DNA from: Amaranthus tricolor
Taxonomy: Eukaryota; Streptophyta; Magnoliopsida; Caryophyllales; Amaranthaceae
Reading direction: 5' to 3'
Length of the DNA: 64,000 nucleotides
Assembly: GCF_026212465.1 (NCBI RefSeq)
Contig: NC_080062.1
Span: 4,042,501 to 4,106,500 of the forward strand
Part shown: positions 10,570 through 22,209 of the stretch, piece by piece
Layout: every line of letters begins with the position of its first letter
Position numbering within the stretch: the first letter of the stretch is position 1
The notes under the pieces: generated by a model
What the model saw: the letters and a program-made list of their open reading frames with translations, nothing else
What the model was told of the DNA's origin: nothing
Database searches by the model: none
Translations under genes and position numbers: made by a program

Positions 10570-13500
10570 TCAATTGTTTTCCTTGTCCATAGGCATGAAT
10601 GCGGAATCTTGGGAATCCAGACTGCTTGAAGTATGCTCAATAACATCCGAAGCAGAAGTACAAAAGCTCTTCAAGCCAACAGCTCGAGTGGACCTTTCAG
10701 ATGCTGAAGTTAATCCCACTGCTGCAAAGCTATTAACAATGGCATTGACATCGCTGATACCACTGTAGAGACCACGGCTTCCAGCGACTACAACACCTTG
10801 CTTGTTCTCATCATTCAGAACAGCAGGGAATACCCCCATCAGCGATGCAGAGGATTGAGTGCTGGATCCTCCGATCAACAGTCTCAAGGTCTCCCTCGCA
10901 CCTTTATCTACCATTGATTCGCTCTCGGACATCATTGGACCAACCAGCTTCGGGTGCAATGATGGGATGCTGGATGCAATACCAGGCCCAGCACTTACCA
11001 AATAGCCTTGGCCAGAAGAGCAAACATCAAGCACAGGGATGTGCACAATCGGGTCACACATTAAGGGTGTGAAGATAGGAAGCTGTGTGCTTTGGTTAGC
11101 GAAGGATAGTCTAGTCAGAGGATCTGACAAAAATGAAGGGAATTCAAGTGTCGGTTCACTAGCTAGATCAAGTGGGGGAACTTGTGGGAGCATGCTGGGA
11201 GTTCCTGTGGAGGGTAAAAGGGTAGAGAGGGGTGGTAGTGAGAAGGGTTCAGCTAATGAAGTCGGAAGTTTTGAAATTGGTGCCATTGTTGGAGTAGTGC
11301 ACGGAGGGCACCAGCAGTAGTAAGGAGATAAAAATGCTCCCAAGGGAGGGATTTGAATAGTTGCATTGGGAGACTCCGGAACACTGCAGTTTCTAAGTGA
11401 TTCCAGAAAACTCAAGGAAGAAATTGAGTTGGGTGTGAAAGCTTCTGAAGGTTTGACCGTCTCAGAAATATTTAAGACTGCTTCGGTCATTTTTGTGCTA
11501 CCAACAGGAATATGGAGATCTCCCCGCCGTCTTATTTTTTCTCTAGAGGTACTCCTCAAGGAAGTTTCTTTAAATAAATTAGGCCGCGGACTGAGGCTAC
11601 CTTGATACTGTGTGTGGCCTTTAATTGCTATACCACCACTCTGTCTTGTACGCATAGGCTTCACAGCAGTTGAGGGTGATTGGGTATTCTCACCAAAATC
11701 TGTTCGTATATCTGTCCAGGGAGAAGACAAAGCTGTAGAAGTAGCTTGAAAATTGGGGCCAACTAGAAAGGAACGTAGATGAGTTGCAAAGCGCTCAAGA
11801 CGTGATTCACTAATGCCCGTTAATTCAGTCAAGGTGGGTTTCCTCATGAGCAAATCTTTCATCTGATGGATCACCACATGCAGAAACAATTAATTTCAGA
11901 TTAGCAAACGCAAGTAAAAAACTTTCTCTAAAGTCTTCATGCATAACAATCTCAAAAATCAAACTACATTTAGCAATTTGCATATTCAGTATTCCAACGA
12001 TACCTTCAAAAGCAAGTCGCACCCAACTAGCATTGAATTCTCAGAGCACCAGAAGTAAATTGTTTCTCTATCAGGGAGCTTCATTAGAAATGATCTACCA
12101 GACCGATCAGCAGGGATTTCTTCCACTGTTACAGAAGAATATTCGGGATCACTTAATGTTGCAAGCCTTTCCGTCGTGCCATTGTCCCCAATAAATGAGA
12201 CACGCAGATCGGATGAAGGAAGAAGTGTAAGACTCAAATTTCCCCTGGGACAAAATAAAATAGGAATTAAAAAATCACATCTAACTAGAAAAACATGACA
12301 GAGGACCTACAGGATCAGAATTTAAACCAGACCACATGACAAAAATACATATTAGAGAAAATTCACATATAATCTTTGACTAGGGAAAAGATATTTCAAT
12401 AATAATCAAAGAGAGGAATCAGAAATCCCCTCTTATCTGCTATATCTTTATTGCTGGCTTACAAATTCCACAACATCAGTGAACCTTTTTGAAATCAAAA
12501 GACAAAATGTAGCATAGAACTCCTGCATTATCTTGTCACTAGTACTCGAACTTTAAAAAAGACGACTACTACAATGCCTAACAGAACACACCCAAAAATA
12601 GTGAATTTTTTGCACCAATATTCAACATCAAGACATACCTCTCTCATAGAGAAAAAAAAGACTGCTATAACTTTCTTAGAGGATACTTATACAAAAACAA
12701 CTCTCGATCAAAAAGAAATGTAAAGAATAGCTGCAAGATACTTTATAAGATTAGAAAATATATCATGTCAGAAATCCACTCGACATAAAAAGGGCGGGGA
12801 GTTCAAATCTTAGCAGGTAATAATAAAATCAGTTACAAAATGATATGAATATTTGACAATAAATAGATACAATGTCTTCACATCTGACAGAAAATTTAAA
12901 ATTTATAATCTAAAAATATGAAGAGAATTTCAACAAAAAAGGGTCCTCATATCAAGATCAGGGGGAAGCAGATTATAGATAATGTGAGAGTATGAAACTA
13001 CCTTCTCTTCTTCTTAATTCAGAGATCAATATAGATACGTCCAATTTACCTACAAGCGAAAAGACATTTTTATTTGGAAGGATGAACATTGTCATCATCA
13101 ACATAATATAGGATTGCCACCCTTATTTAAATTTAATTCACAACGTAAGACATTTTCTGACCACACAAGCTTCTCATATTCTACCAAATGACAACTAATT
13201 TAAACGTCAGGTAAGGATCCCGTGTAGGCAAGGCAGGAGGTTAACATATATGCAGTCTCACCCATGCAAGTACATAAAGGCTGTTTAATCACTCAAAGAA
13301 CTGCAGAAGTTTGATAATACAACTATCAAATTGTCATAGAACATAAGAAGGCAAAACAAACAGGAAATTAGATGCCAAAATCAAAAAGGTACAAGTATTT
13401 CAAATAATAATCATCCAACACTGACAGATCCTAAGGTCAATTCAAAACAAGTTATTACCAAGCACCGCAAACAATGCTATATATATTGATCCATTTGGCT

Positions 13501-16238
13501 ACAACTCCCAGACCAACCTGATTCTTTGAGTATTTGCGAATTGATAATCCACTAGTCAATTTAATCAAGCCTACGTTAGGATTAGAAATCAATAGATACA
13601 CCTAATAAAAAATTCAAAATGTAAGAGTAGAAATACAATCCGAAACACACTCCACCTGGAATCTTAAGTTAAAAATGGATGTATTTCGAACCCTTTCATC
13701 CCATGTAAACCTCAGATATCCTGTAAAAACATAAAATTCTGTGCATTCACCCAGAACAAATCAAACTGTTGGGAATGGGCTACGATATTTGATGAAGAAC
13801 AATAAACAAACTAATGCAAAGTAAACACAGCAAAGATAGAGCAAGCAACAACAATGGCAAAACACAAGAATATATGAGGTATCTAATGATACCTCCCCCT
13901 CAAACAGTGGCGGACCCAGGAATTTCAAATTGGGGGGTCAAAATTTCGGATATCGGTTGTGGAGACGGAAAGACGAGGGCAAAAAATTGTCGCCAAATGG
14001 AAAAGCAAATTGGCGACGAATTAGCGACGGGAATATGGTCGCAAATCCGTCGCCAATTGGTCGCTAAAGTAATTTTTTTTTTTTTTTAAAGCTCATTTAT
14101 TTTTTTCAGATTGGGGGGTCCACTGCCCCCCCTTGCCCCTAACTGGGTCCGCCCCTGCCCTCAAACAAAGTATGTTATCGTTAATATAAGCAAGAATACA
14201 TTAATGACTCACCTTACAAGCTTTAAAAACAATCTCCCAAAGCAAAGAACTTTTACTTCAATCTACCACAAATATGCAAATACAAAGAGGAAGAACTCTT
14301 ATGGTATGAACCCTAGTTTTACTCTCTTGTATATGCCTCTCTCTTATAACCTAATGATGTTCTAAGACTCTATATATAGCCCTAAGACATATTAGAATAA
14401 CCTAAAACAAAACGGGCTTAAAGCCCACAAAAAACCGCAACAAAACAGGAAACTGACGAAGCAAGCCATACGTGCTCGACCTGTCAAGCCCTCTTCAATG
14501 CCTCCCATTCTTCGCGTCTTCTCAACATTAAGACACTCTAGATCATTCTCATCAATCACTTCATTGATTGACCCAAAACATATGCTCTCATACTTCCTTG
14601 CACTCGCAACCTCGTTTTCGAACGTACAAGTCAAGGAGTACGCTACGAGGTGATCGAACCTACCTCCATCATGTGGAGATTTGAGGCTTGACTCAACACA
14701 AACATATAGAAATAAATTCATACAAACAATAAAGACATTTAGTTTGGACTAGGAAAAACCACTCAAATCATTAAAAAATCACAGCCCAAGAAGAAATTTA
14801 AATCAGCAAATTACGTTTAAGAAAAAAGGTGGACAAAAATGCTACCATTTAATCAAGTTAAAAAATTATAGTCCTACATTATACCAAAAGAAAGCACTTC
14901 ATCTCAATCTCCTTGCTTCTGGTAACAAGAGAGCATCCTACATAACATTTATCTTAAAACAACTATATCATGAATCACTTTTAGTAATACACTCTCCGTT
15001 TCAATCCTTTACGAAATACAGTACATTGTTTTCTCCACTCACGTTGCCTCTACATCTCACTTCTAGGAGCATTAGGGAACTAAGGGAATTAGGGAAATCA
15101 TAGTTAAATTATTGAGCCAAATCATCTCAAATCCTAGAACATATTTTATAATAACAGATTAAATACAGTTCATGCCACATATATTATTTGTATTCTCAAC
15201 CTTTCTTATAACTAATCCACATAAATACAACTCTATCCCACTCATTTGCAATCATTTCTGCTGAGAGAGCTCGCACTTCATAATTCAAAATGATATGAAA
15301 TAAGTGGGACAAAGCATTCAGCATCCTCCTCAATACTCCAATTTTAAGACAACTCTCTGTGCGCAGTAAATCGTCTCGTATACAAATTAAGGTGTCAACA
15401 GCATTAATTTGCAATTGAAATTAAACTAACAGTTCATTCAAACGAAAACTATATACAACAGCAAAAACTCAAAAACAAAAGCATATATCTTCAACACTTC
15501 ATAAATCTCACATATCACATGTTGACAACATCGAGGTTTGCTGCATATTAATTCATTTTACCTGACAGAAGTCGGAAACAACATGGATCCTTGCTTCTCC
15601 ACCTTTCCGACTCGCATTGAAACAAGTGGAACACATAAGCATCTTGCTAACAACCCAACTTCAGATGGTTCAAAGTACTGTTGATTTCACATAAACCGAA
15701 AAAAATAATTAGCAAATCAAACTTATAAATCAAGATTTTAGATATCATTTTCATATAAGTTACAAATTATAACAAAAATAAAAACCTTGCTAAGATGCGA
15801 GAGAAGGTAATCTTCAGAAGCGGCACCGGTTGATGCATTAATCTTTAACAAAGGCTTCAATCTCTCATCAACACGACAAGCTCCAATATGTTGGAAATCC
15901 AGAGCTTGGAGCCACTGCATGAAATTACTCTCTCTAACAGTTTCTTGCATCAACAGATCTCCATCGCCTTCTTCAACTAATATCTCATTCAATCGACTCG
16001 TCAAACACCTCGATCCATTATTACCACCGTCAACTATTGGAGTTCCGGCGGAAAAATCGACAGTCGTACTCATATCATGCGATTCAACAATCTCGATAGA
16101 ATTCGTACACGTAACTTCCGATTCAACAATCTCGATAGAATTCGTACACGTAACTTCCGATTCAACAATCTCGTAAATGTCATCGCAATTGATTATGTCA
16201 TCGTTGTTCATCGATTCTTGTTTCTTAGAGTTTGACAT
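10570..16238 (-). CDS. Conserved plant protein of unknown function, ~700 aa, four coding exons
   Basis: The coding sequence reads on the minus strand through exons 16238-15786, 15677-15562, 12244-12004 and 11862-10570. All joins keep frame and use GT-AG borders; the second join splits an Arg codon. The ATG at 16238 is chosen because it opens the frame just downstream of a TATA box and the frame joins cleanly to exon 2. The first ~90 residues are acidic and Ser/Thr-rich and contain a 13-residue tandem duplication. Residues ~95-305 are the most gene-like part: a Phe/Trp-rich block leading to YFEPSEVGLL, then a segment with LPSSDLRVSFIGD, SGRSFLMKLPD and IYFWCSEN, then MKDLLMRKPTLTELTGISES. The alternation around SGRSFLMK...YFWCSE loosely recalls the Rpn13 Pru (PH-like) fold, but this is only an inference. 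The C-terminal ~400 residues are Pro/Ser-rich and low complexity. I recognise it as a family conserved in plants but cannot assign a function. Confidence 0.8.
13767..14698 (-). mobile_element. Solo LTR (family shared with 29130) in intron 2
   Basis: Read on the minus strand it runs from TGTTGAGTCAAG to CCCATTCCCAACA, i.e. TG...CA, and is flanked by exact CAAAC 5-bp duplications (13762-13766 and 14699-14703). Its interior shares long blocks with 29130-29795, including GGGCTTTAAGCC, a TATA-like GGGCTATATATAG, CTTAGAACATCA and TTTGAGGGG...ATACCTCATA. No internal retrotransposon region accompanies it, so it is a solo LTR, about 670 bp without the hAT element nested in it. It lies in the same orientation as the host gene's transcript (both minus) within the 3.3 kb intron 12245-15561. 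Confidence 0.85.
13905..14157. mobile_element. hAT-like MITE nested in the solo LTR
   Basis: Ends CAGTGGCGGACCCAG and CTGGGTCCGCCCCTG are inverted copies typical of hAT MITEs, flanked by an exact 8-bp duplication CCCTCAAA (13897-13904 and 14158-14165). The related LTR at 29130-29795 has the uninterrupted site (TTTGAGGGG), which confirms the insertion. The interior holds repeated GTCGCCAA/TTGGCGAC words that can form hairpins. Confidence 0.92.
16081..16173 (-). repeat. 39-bp in-frame tandem duplication in exon 1
   Basis: Two identical 39-bp units (16081-16119 and 16120-16158), followed by a 15-bp partial third, encode tandem 13-residue copies of the motif with core VTCTNSIEIVESE in the acidic N-terminal part of the ~700-residue protein. 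The unit length is a multiple of three, so the frame is kept. Identity between units suggests a recent event or a polymorphic repeat. Confidence 0.9.
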
Positions 16239-16550
16239 CGTGAAATCGTTTATCGTAGATTTGAAGCCCTAAAGAATTAAAATCTCACTATTTCAACAAA
16301 AAATGGTAGTTTTTAATCGTATTGTTTAATTAGCGAATCCAGATATTGAGAAAGCGTTAAATTTCAAAAATATATTGCAGACAACTGTGATGATATCTGA
16401 AATAAGGTCCGCAAAAGATGAATTCGCTGAATTATTGAGAAGAATCTAGAGGGAGAAAGGGAAGTAAATTTGAGATGGGAGATGAGAAATCTTCAACCGA
16501 AGCGCTGCCGTTCCGAAATGCAAAATGAGATGATAAGGGTTGAAATGACG

Positions 16551-16559
16551 ATATTTATA
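16551..16559 (-). promoter_or_regulatory. Candidate TATA box for the gene ending at 10570
   Basis: On the minus strand TATAAATAT lies about 310 bp upstream of the start codon at 16238. The intervening sequence would be a ~280-base leader. Assignment is by position and consensus only; the surrounding DNA is AT-rich. Confidence 0.4.
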
Positions 16560-16920
16560 TATTTATATTATATTTTATATTTATATTTATATGCTTCCTT
16601 AGATTCATATCACTTGCAACATTAGGATATTCGTAACTATTTATTTATCATTTTTAATTTGTGATTAATTTTTTATTATACCTAATTAAAGATATTATAA
16701 ATTAAATTAGTGTATTAAACTACATAATAAAGCAAATTTTAGAAATATTTTGAGACGGAGGAAGAATGAAAAAAATGTAACGGATGTGAAAGTATTTTCT
16801 GAATTAGGGTTGATTTGTAAAGAGTTAAGTCCGACACCTTTTTATTTAATCACCAAAAATTAATAAATCCACGTAGGACTTGATCCTGTGTGGGTCCCTA
16901 TAAAAATTTAGTAGTACTTT

Positions 16921-17232
16921 CGACCCGTTTAGTTATTTGTAATAAATGGCGGTAATGGAAATAATTTATAGTATACAATTTCAACAAAAGTTTCATATTA
17001 TTCCTATCGTAATGAAAACTTTCATCACAAAAAATTTTTTTGCTTACAAATTTTCATTACCACCTAATACCACATCTCTCAATGGTAATGCATTGGAATG
17101 AATTTTATGAAGAAAATGAGATGATTCAAGTCAAACAAGACCATCAAGGTAACCAAGAAATTAATCAACCAAAATTATACTTATTTTTCATTCTAATTAC
17201 TACTGTTTATTACCACTTACCAAACGGGTTCG
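16921..17232. mobile_element. Diverged Tourist-like MITE
   Basis: Ends CGACCCGTTTAGT and ACCAAACGGGTTCG resemble those at 1471-2023, and the interior carries the same GGCGGTAATGG and CATTACCA words on opposite strands. The flanking trinucleotides (TTT and TAT) do not form a clean duplication, so the copy is older or altered. Confidence 0.6.
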
Positions 17233-19943
17233 TATTCATTGGCAAAGTGAAGAAAAGTAACTCCGGGTCTCAGGCTCTAAGCGTGTATAGTGAAGCTAGG
17301 CTGACGTTTGCAATAGGAAATTTAATTTTTAAAATTCATATTTACCTTAGAGTAATTTTTAATTGTAAAGGCCTTCATCTTCAAATTACCTTTTAAAAAT
17401 CTAATTTATTTATACCTTAATATTTTCTCCGTTCTTTATATTTTTCTTATTTGAAATAAAAATAGAGAACGTTGACTAAGTTTTTTGAGTGACAAATAGA
17501 AAATAAACTACATTTATGTAAGGTCTTATTTGATTTGTTTTCGTGTATTATTTTTTATTATATATTTTTTATAACTTTTTATAATATGTATTTAGAGATA
17601 TTAAGGCTAAAAAAATATTTTGAAAATTATGCAAAAAGTAAACAGAAAAAGTATTTATAATGACATATTATTATAAATATTACTATTAATAGCAAATTCA
17701 AAGAGACAAAAATATAATTTATCAAAGCAAACAAGCAATTATGAATATTACAAACACAAAGTGCTAAAAAAATTGAAACCAAAATGAGATTTTTAGAGTT
17801 TAATTTTTCCGCAAGAGAATATTATACTTCTCTTGGGTACTTGGTCCTTCGTTTCTTAATGAAATTCTAATTTGTCATTTTGAGTGTTTTATTTATTAAT
17901 TTCGTAAAGAATTTTTCTAGTTATAATTTTATTCCTCTTTATTTTAATATTTTTAAATGCTTATGGTTTCTAGTCTCTACTTATCTTCAATGAACTTTAT
18001 TTAAACACTTTTATATTTGTTATTGTCCCAAATATTTCTCACTAATTTTATTAAAATATTTTTGATTAGTTACAGTCCTTATAATTTTTTCACTAACTTG
18101 CTTATAATATTTTGTTAATGTTTATGAACCTCATTTTTTCCTTCATCAAACTTAATATTTAATAAAATAATATATTTACTAGTTTAAAAATTCTATTTAT
18201 TTACATTAACAGCTACTCTTACTCTTGTGAGAGAATATATCTTAAAAAGACGATATCAAAATAAAAAAGTCAATATTTTTTAATTTAACTTTAATTTATA
18301 TCAATTAGGCTATTTAATAAATATATTTTACACATCTTCAAAGAGATCATCTCTCACAAGTGACAACAATTCATGTTACATTAATTAATTAATTTACGAT
18401 GACGTTGTCCTTTACTCTCTTTTGAGGGGCTGCCACTACCTGCCAGCCTCTTTAACAAAATGTCTTGTGGGCACCACGTAGGATGCTCACTTATTGTGGG
18501 TCCCATCAGTCAGTTTTGAAGTGGGACCTATTACAGGAGAAAGACTCGGGCGAACATTACGGTGACACATCAGTGCGAAATGAGTCATATCTACGTAAGA
18601 GTGGAGTCTAGACCGCTACTAAGATTAGGGAGGCGGTAAAGGCGGTTGTTATAATGTCAATTTTTTTTTTTATTGTGGAATGGCTATTTTTAATACTCAT
18701 ATTTTGTCGCAATAATTTGTTTTTATCCATCCAATTTGTTAATCCCTCGTTACAAAAAAAATAACACCAACTAGAAGTATGATAAAGTGAAAAAAAATAG
18801 GTAAAATTAGTAAAAAATACTTCTTTATTCTACTTAATTTTTCTTATTTTTTAATTTCAGTATATTTAATGAATTTGTCTTAAATTTATTTTGGATATAA
18901 CTTTACCCTTTTAGTCTATTATACCCACCACTTTTGCTACAATTACAAATCTTGTACAAGCTAAGAAAAGGAGTATAAAGATATTATTTATGAAGAGTTA
19001 AAAGAAACATGTAAAAGAGACTAAAAAGAAAATTCAGCAAAGCGCGTAAAAGTAAGAAAATATTTAGTCAACATCTCAATTTGTTATTCTTTTAAACCCT
19101 TTGAAATTACAAATATGTGATAAAATGCGTGGATGAGAGTATGAAAAATAACAAGGACATTAAAAATATAACAAAGCAAAGGTATAAACTTAAATTATCT
19201 CATCAATACGTTAAAAATCTTACTGTTCATGTTGCTTTAAGTTTGTTAATAAAAGCGACATTCTTGTAAAAATATGTTACTTTAATATCAAATTTTAACG
19301 AGACTATAGAACACGGAATAGTTGGTTATTATAGCAATTAGAAGATATGACGCAATGTCAACTGTCCTTATCTTAAACCAAGAGGTAAGAGGTAACATAT
19401 CACGACATATAGTCAACTTGCCATAGTTTGCTATAAATCAAATAATCATGACGCATAAACGTAATCAAACATAAATAATGAGACTAAAAAACGGAAGAAA
19501 AGGACGATACTTTTCAATCGTAACCATGCCTTAAGCTTCTAGGTAAGGGTAAAGGAACAGCCATTTTCACGGGTGTAATAATTTTTTGATGCTTCAGTAA
19601 AACGTTGATGTCTCAAAGAATGGCAAGGAATTGTCATTCAGTATTCTCCTTTTCTTTTGGTTTTAATAATTATTTTATGTGAATTTTTTTTTGAGAAATG
19701 TGACTATTAAAAAAACACGAGGATAATATCATTCACTATCATCTACATGAAATTATATTGTCATTTCTGATAACTATTTACAATACTCTATGCACCGACG
19801 CTTTAAAAGGCCGGATTTTGACAGTAAGGATGATTAAAGAGCAAGTAACAATGAAATGTTTAGTAGAGAAAGGAAGTATATCATTAGTTGCTATAGCCTA
19901 TGGCAAATATTAGTTTCAATAGATTATGTGACTTACTATAGAC
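17233..19943. other. AT-rich intergenic DNA
   Basis: No gene is supported. It contains one MITE (listed separately at 18222-18361). Around 18400-18640 the base composition is less AT-rich, but no reading frame or RNA motif is recognised there. Confidence 0.5.
18222..18361. mobile_element. Palindromic-end MITE, CTTGTGAGAGA family
   Basis: ACTCTTGTGAGAGA at the left and TCTCTCACAAGT at the right are inverted copies. A relative with the fuller end TCTTGTGAGAGACCGTCTC is at 20143-20284. The internal words AAAGTCAATATT and TTAATTT...AATTAGGCTATTTA are also shared. Confidence 0.6.
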
Positions 19944-20471
19944 TAAGGGTGTTTAATGGACCGGATAAAGGTCGGATCGGACTTAAGTTAAATATGGGTA
20001 AAATTGGATAAGAGCCATTTAAAACTTAAAATGGACTTTATACACGTCGAGCTTTAAAAGTTTGACCCAGCACGATCCGGCTCGTTTATATTACTTTAAA
20101 TTACTATAATCCCAATCGATTAATTTATAACAATTAAACAGCTAGTCTTGTGAGAGACCGTCTCTCAGAAAGACGACCTCAAAACAAGAAGCTCACATTT
20201 CTATTTTCTCTTTAATTTGTATTAATTGGGCTATTTAGTCCATATATCTAATGCGTTTCTTGGAAAGACCGTCTCTTACAACAATTTGTGATAATTAAAT
20301 TGTAGAAACGTTAATAATCTCTATTGGCATTGCTATTTGTAATAATTAAATTATTCATCATTATGCTATTTAAAAAAGGCCAATTTTTGACCCTTATTAA
20401 GCTCTTTTATAGTCCGCTTTATTTTAATTGGTATAGCCCATTTTTTGGACCGGTCCTTACAACACCCTTTT
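19944..20471. mobile_element. hAT-like MITE with nested MITE
   Basis: The left end TAAGGGTGTTTAATGGACCGG is mirrored by CCGGTCCTTACAACACCCTTTTA at the right, with one small indel. Sequence type (GGTCGGATCGGAC near the left, GGACCGGTCC near the right) resembles 2412-2796. A second element occupies 20143-20284 within it. No clean 8-bp duplication was found. Confidence 0.55.
20143..20284. mobile_element. Palindromic-end MITE nested in the hAT-like element
   Basis: The left terminus TCTTGTGAGAGACCGTCTC and right terminus GACCGTCTCTTACAA form inverted repeats that are themselves partly palindromic (GAGACCGTCTC). Same family as 18222-18361; looser relatives with GAGACGGTCTCACCGTGAGA ends occur at 40214-40347 and 55591-55757. 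Confidence 0.6.
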
Positions 20472-20583
20472 AAAAACTTAATTCCAAAAAGATTGTCACA
20501 GCTAGCTAAAACAATAGATGTGTTTTAGTAGTTGGCCACATGATTAAACTTTCATGGGTCCTCAGAAAATTAGGCATCAGTTG

Positions 20584-20665
20584 GTAAATGATGATTTTGT
20601 GGTTATGAGTGGCTTGTAGCAGCAAAAGGACATTCAAATTGGTTGGTCTAATTCGTTAAGGAGCT
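20584..20665. repeat. Unclassified dispersed repeat, copy 1
   Basis: About 80 bp here align by eye with 31601-31675: both read GTAAATG.TGAT...GTGGTTATGA, then a CTTG/CCTG stretch, and end GGTTGGTCTAATTCGTTA or GGTGGGTCTGATTTTGTTA. Both blocks lie in non-coding DNA. Class unknown. Confidence 0.45.
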
Positions 20666-21039
20666 CCCTATGTGCATAAAACTTTTGTGGTTTCAAATGC
20701 CTGGAAGCTAAGACTTCCATATTGTACAGATACCATAACTAGGGGGATCGCACGTACATGATGTCAGTGATTCACAACAGTTGGTCTTCTATCATACTTC
20801 TATGTCGCCGTAGAAGCGCGCATTTCTCCTTGCCCACTCCTTGAAGGAGGCACGGGTATAATTTGCCCGCTATTCTACTCTCCTCCAAACCCTGCATTGT
20901 GCGGAATATTAGGTTGCAGACTTTGAATTTGAACATCGTTGAAGCTTGGTGCCTACAGCAATTTGTCTTGGTCGCTGTTAGGTCACTCACGGATGTGCTT
21001 CTTTGCCATTCTTTTTACTATTTTTAAAATATTTTTATG

Positions 21040-21267
21040 GAATTATTTGCAAAGAAACACCTTTTAAAACTCCTTTTTTGTAAATAAACACCTTTTATAA
21101 TTTTTTTTTATAAAAGAACACCTTTTAAAAGACTTTTTTATAAAAAAAAACATCTTAAAATATTATTTTTTTATTATTATTATTTTTTTATTTTTCCTTT
21201 TGTTTTTATTTTTATTTTATTTTTAATTTTTATTATTATTATTTTTTTATTTTTGTTTTTATTTTTA

Positions 21268-21311
<44 letters not shown>

Positions 21312-21502
21312 TTTTTTTAAAATTTTGTTTTAAAATAATAATAAAAATTAAAATTAAAAAAAATTAATGTTAATAATAAAAAAATAAAAATAAAAACAAA
21401 ATCTAAAAAAAAAATTTTTTAAAAATTTTAAAAAAGTTAATAATAATAATAAAAATAAAAAGTATAAAAAATATAAAATAACAATAATAATAATAATAAT
21501 AA

Positions 21503-21533
<31 letters not shown>

Positions 21534-21708
21534 TTAAAATTAATAATAATAATAATAATAATTTAAAATAAAATAAAAATAAAAATAAAAGGAAAAATAA
21601 AAATAAAAGGAAAAATAAAAAAATAATAATAAAAAAAATAATAATAAAAAAATTTTTAAAAAATTTTTTAAAAAATTATTATTTTTTTAATTTTTGTTTT
21701 TATTTTTA

Positions 21709-21746
<38 letters not shown>

Positions 21747-22037
21747 TTTATTTATTTTTAATTTTTTTTAAATGATAATAAAAATAAAAAAATTTTAAAA
21801 AATTAATATTAATAATAAAAATAAAAATAAAAATAAAAATAAAAATAAAAGTCAACGCCGGAAAGTTGACAAATGGCATAGTCAACGCCGGAAAGTTGAC
21901 AAAAGTCACTGGAAACTGATTTAAGGTGTTTTTTTTTTAAAAAAAGTCTCTTAAAAGGTGTTTTTTTACAAAAAAATTATAAAAGGTGTTTCTTTACAAA
22001 AAAGGGGTTTTAAAAGGTGTTTCTTTGCAAATAATTC
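21040..22037. mobile_element. Foldback Mutator-like element, 998 bp
   Basis: The element begins GAATTATTTGCAAAGAAACA and ends with the complement, inside an exact 10-bp duplication TATTTTTATG (21030-21039 and 22038-22047). The terminal inverted repeats extend about 110 bp and are built from subrepeats of AAACACCTTTTA. Between them are alternating T-rich (ATT)n and A-rich (AAT)n blocks that are complementary to one another, so nearly the whole element can fold. Near the right end (about 21850-21905) two copies of GTCAACGCCGGAAAGTTGAC occur. There is no coding capacity. A 9-11 bp duplication with long inverted repeats fits the Mutator superfamily. Confidence 0.85.
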
Positions 22038-22084
22038 TATTTTTATGTGATATTATTATTAATTAAAAATTTATTTTATGAACT

Positions 22085-22209
22085 TTTTAAAAACGGGTCA
22101 AAGTGGATCGTATTTAAACGGGCTTTGACCAGCCCGACCCTTTTAACATTTGACATAACGCGCCCCGACCCATTTAATTTTTGATCCGATTCCCGTTGAA
22201 CACCTCTAA
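22085..22209. mobile_element. Right-end remnant of the hAT-like MITE family
   Basis: Words ACGGGTCAAAGTGGATCG, TTTAAACGGGCTTTGACC and the terminus GTTGAACACCTCTA match the right half of 2412-2796. The left half is not found upstream of the foldback at 21040, which appears to have landed in the AT-rich centre of this older element. Confidence 0.6.

Noticed and set aside
10845..11605. Plus-strand open frames opposite the unknown gene
   Set aside because: They lie antisense within exon 4 of the minus-strand gene, which joins cleanly to three other exons.
14392..14721. 109-codon minus-strand open frame
   Set aside because: It falls almost wholly inside the solo LTR (13767-14698) and matches the other LTR copy as non-coding sequence.
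21160..21850. Scaffold or matrix attachment region or replication origin based on AT content
   Set aside because: The AT-rich block is fully explained as the interior of a transposon with matching target duplications.
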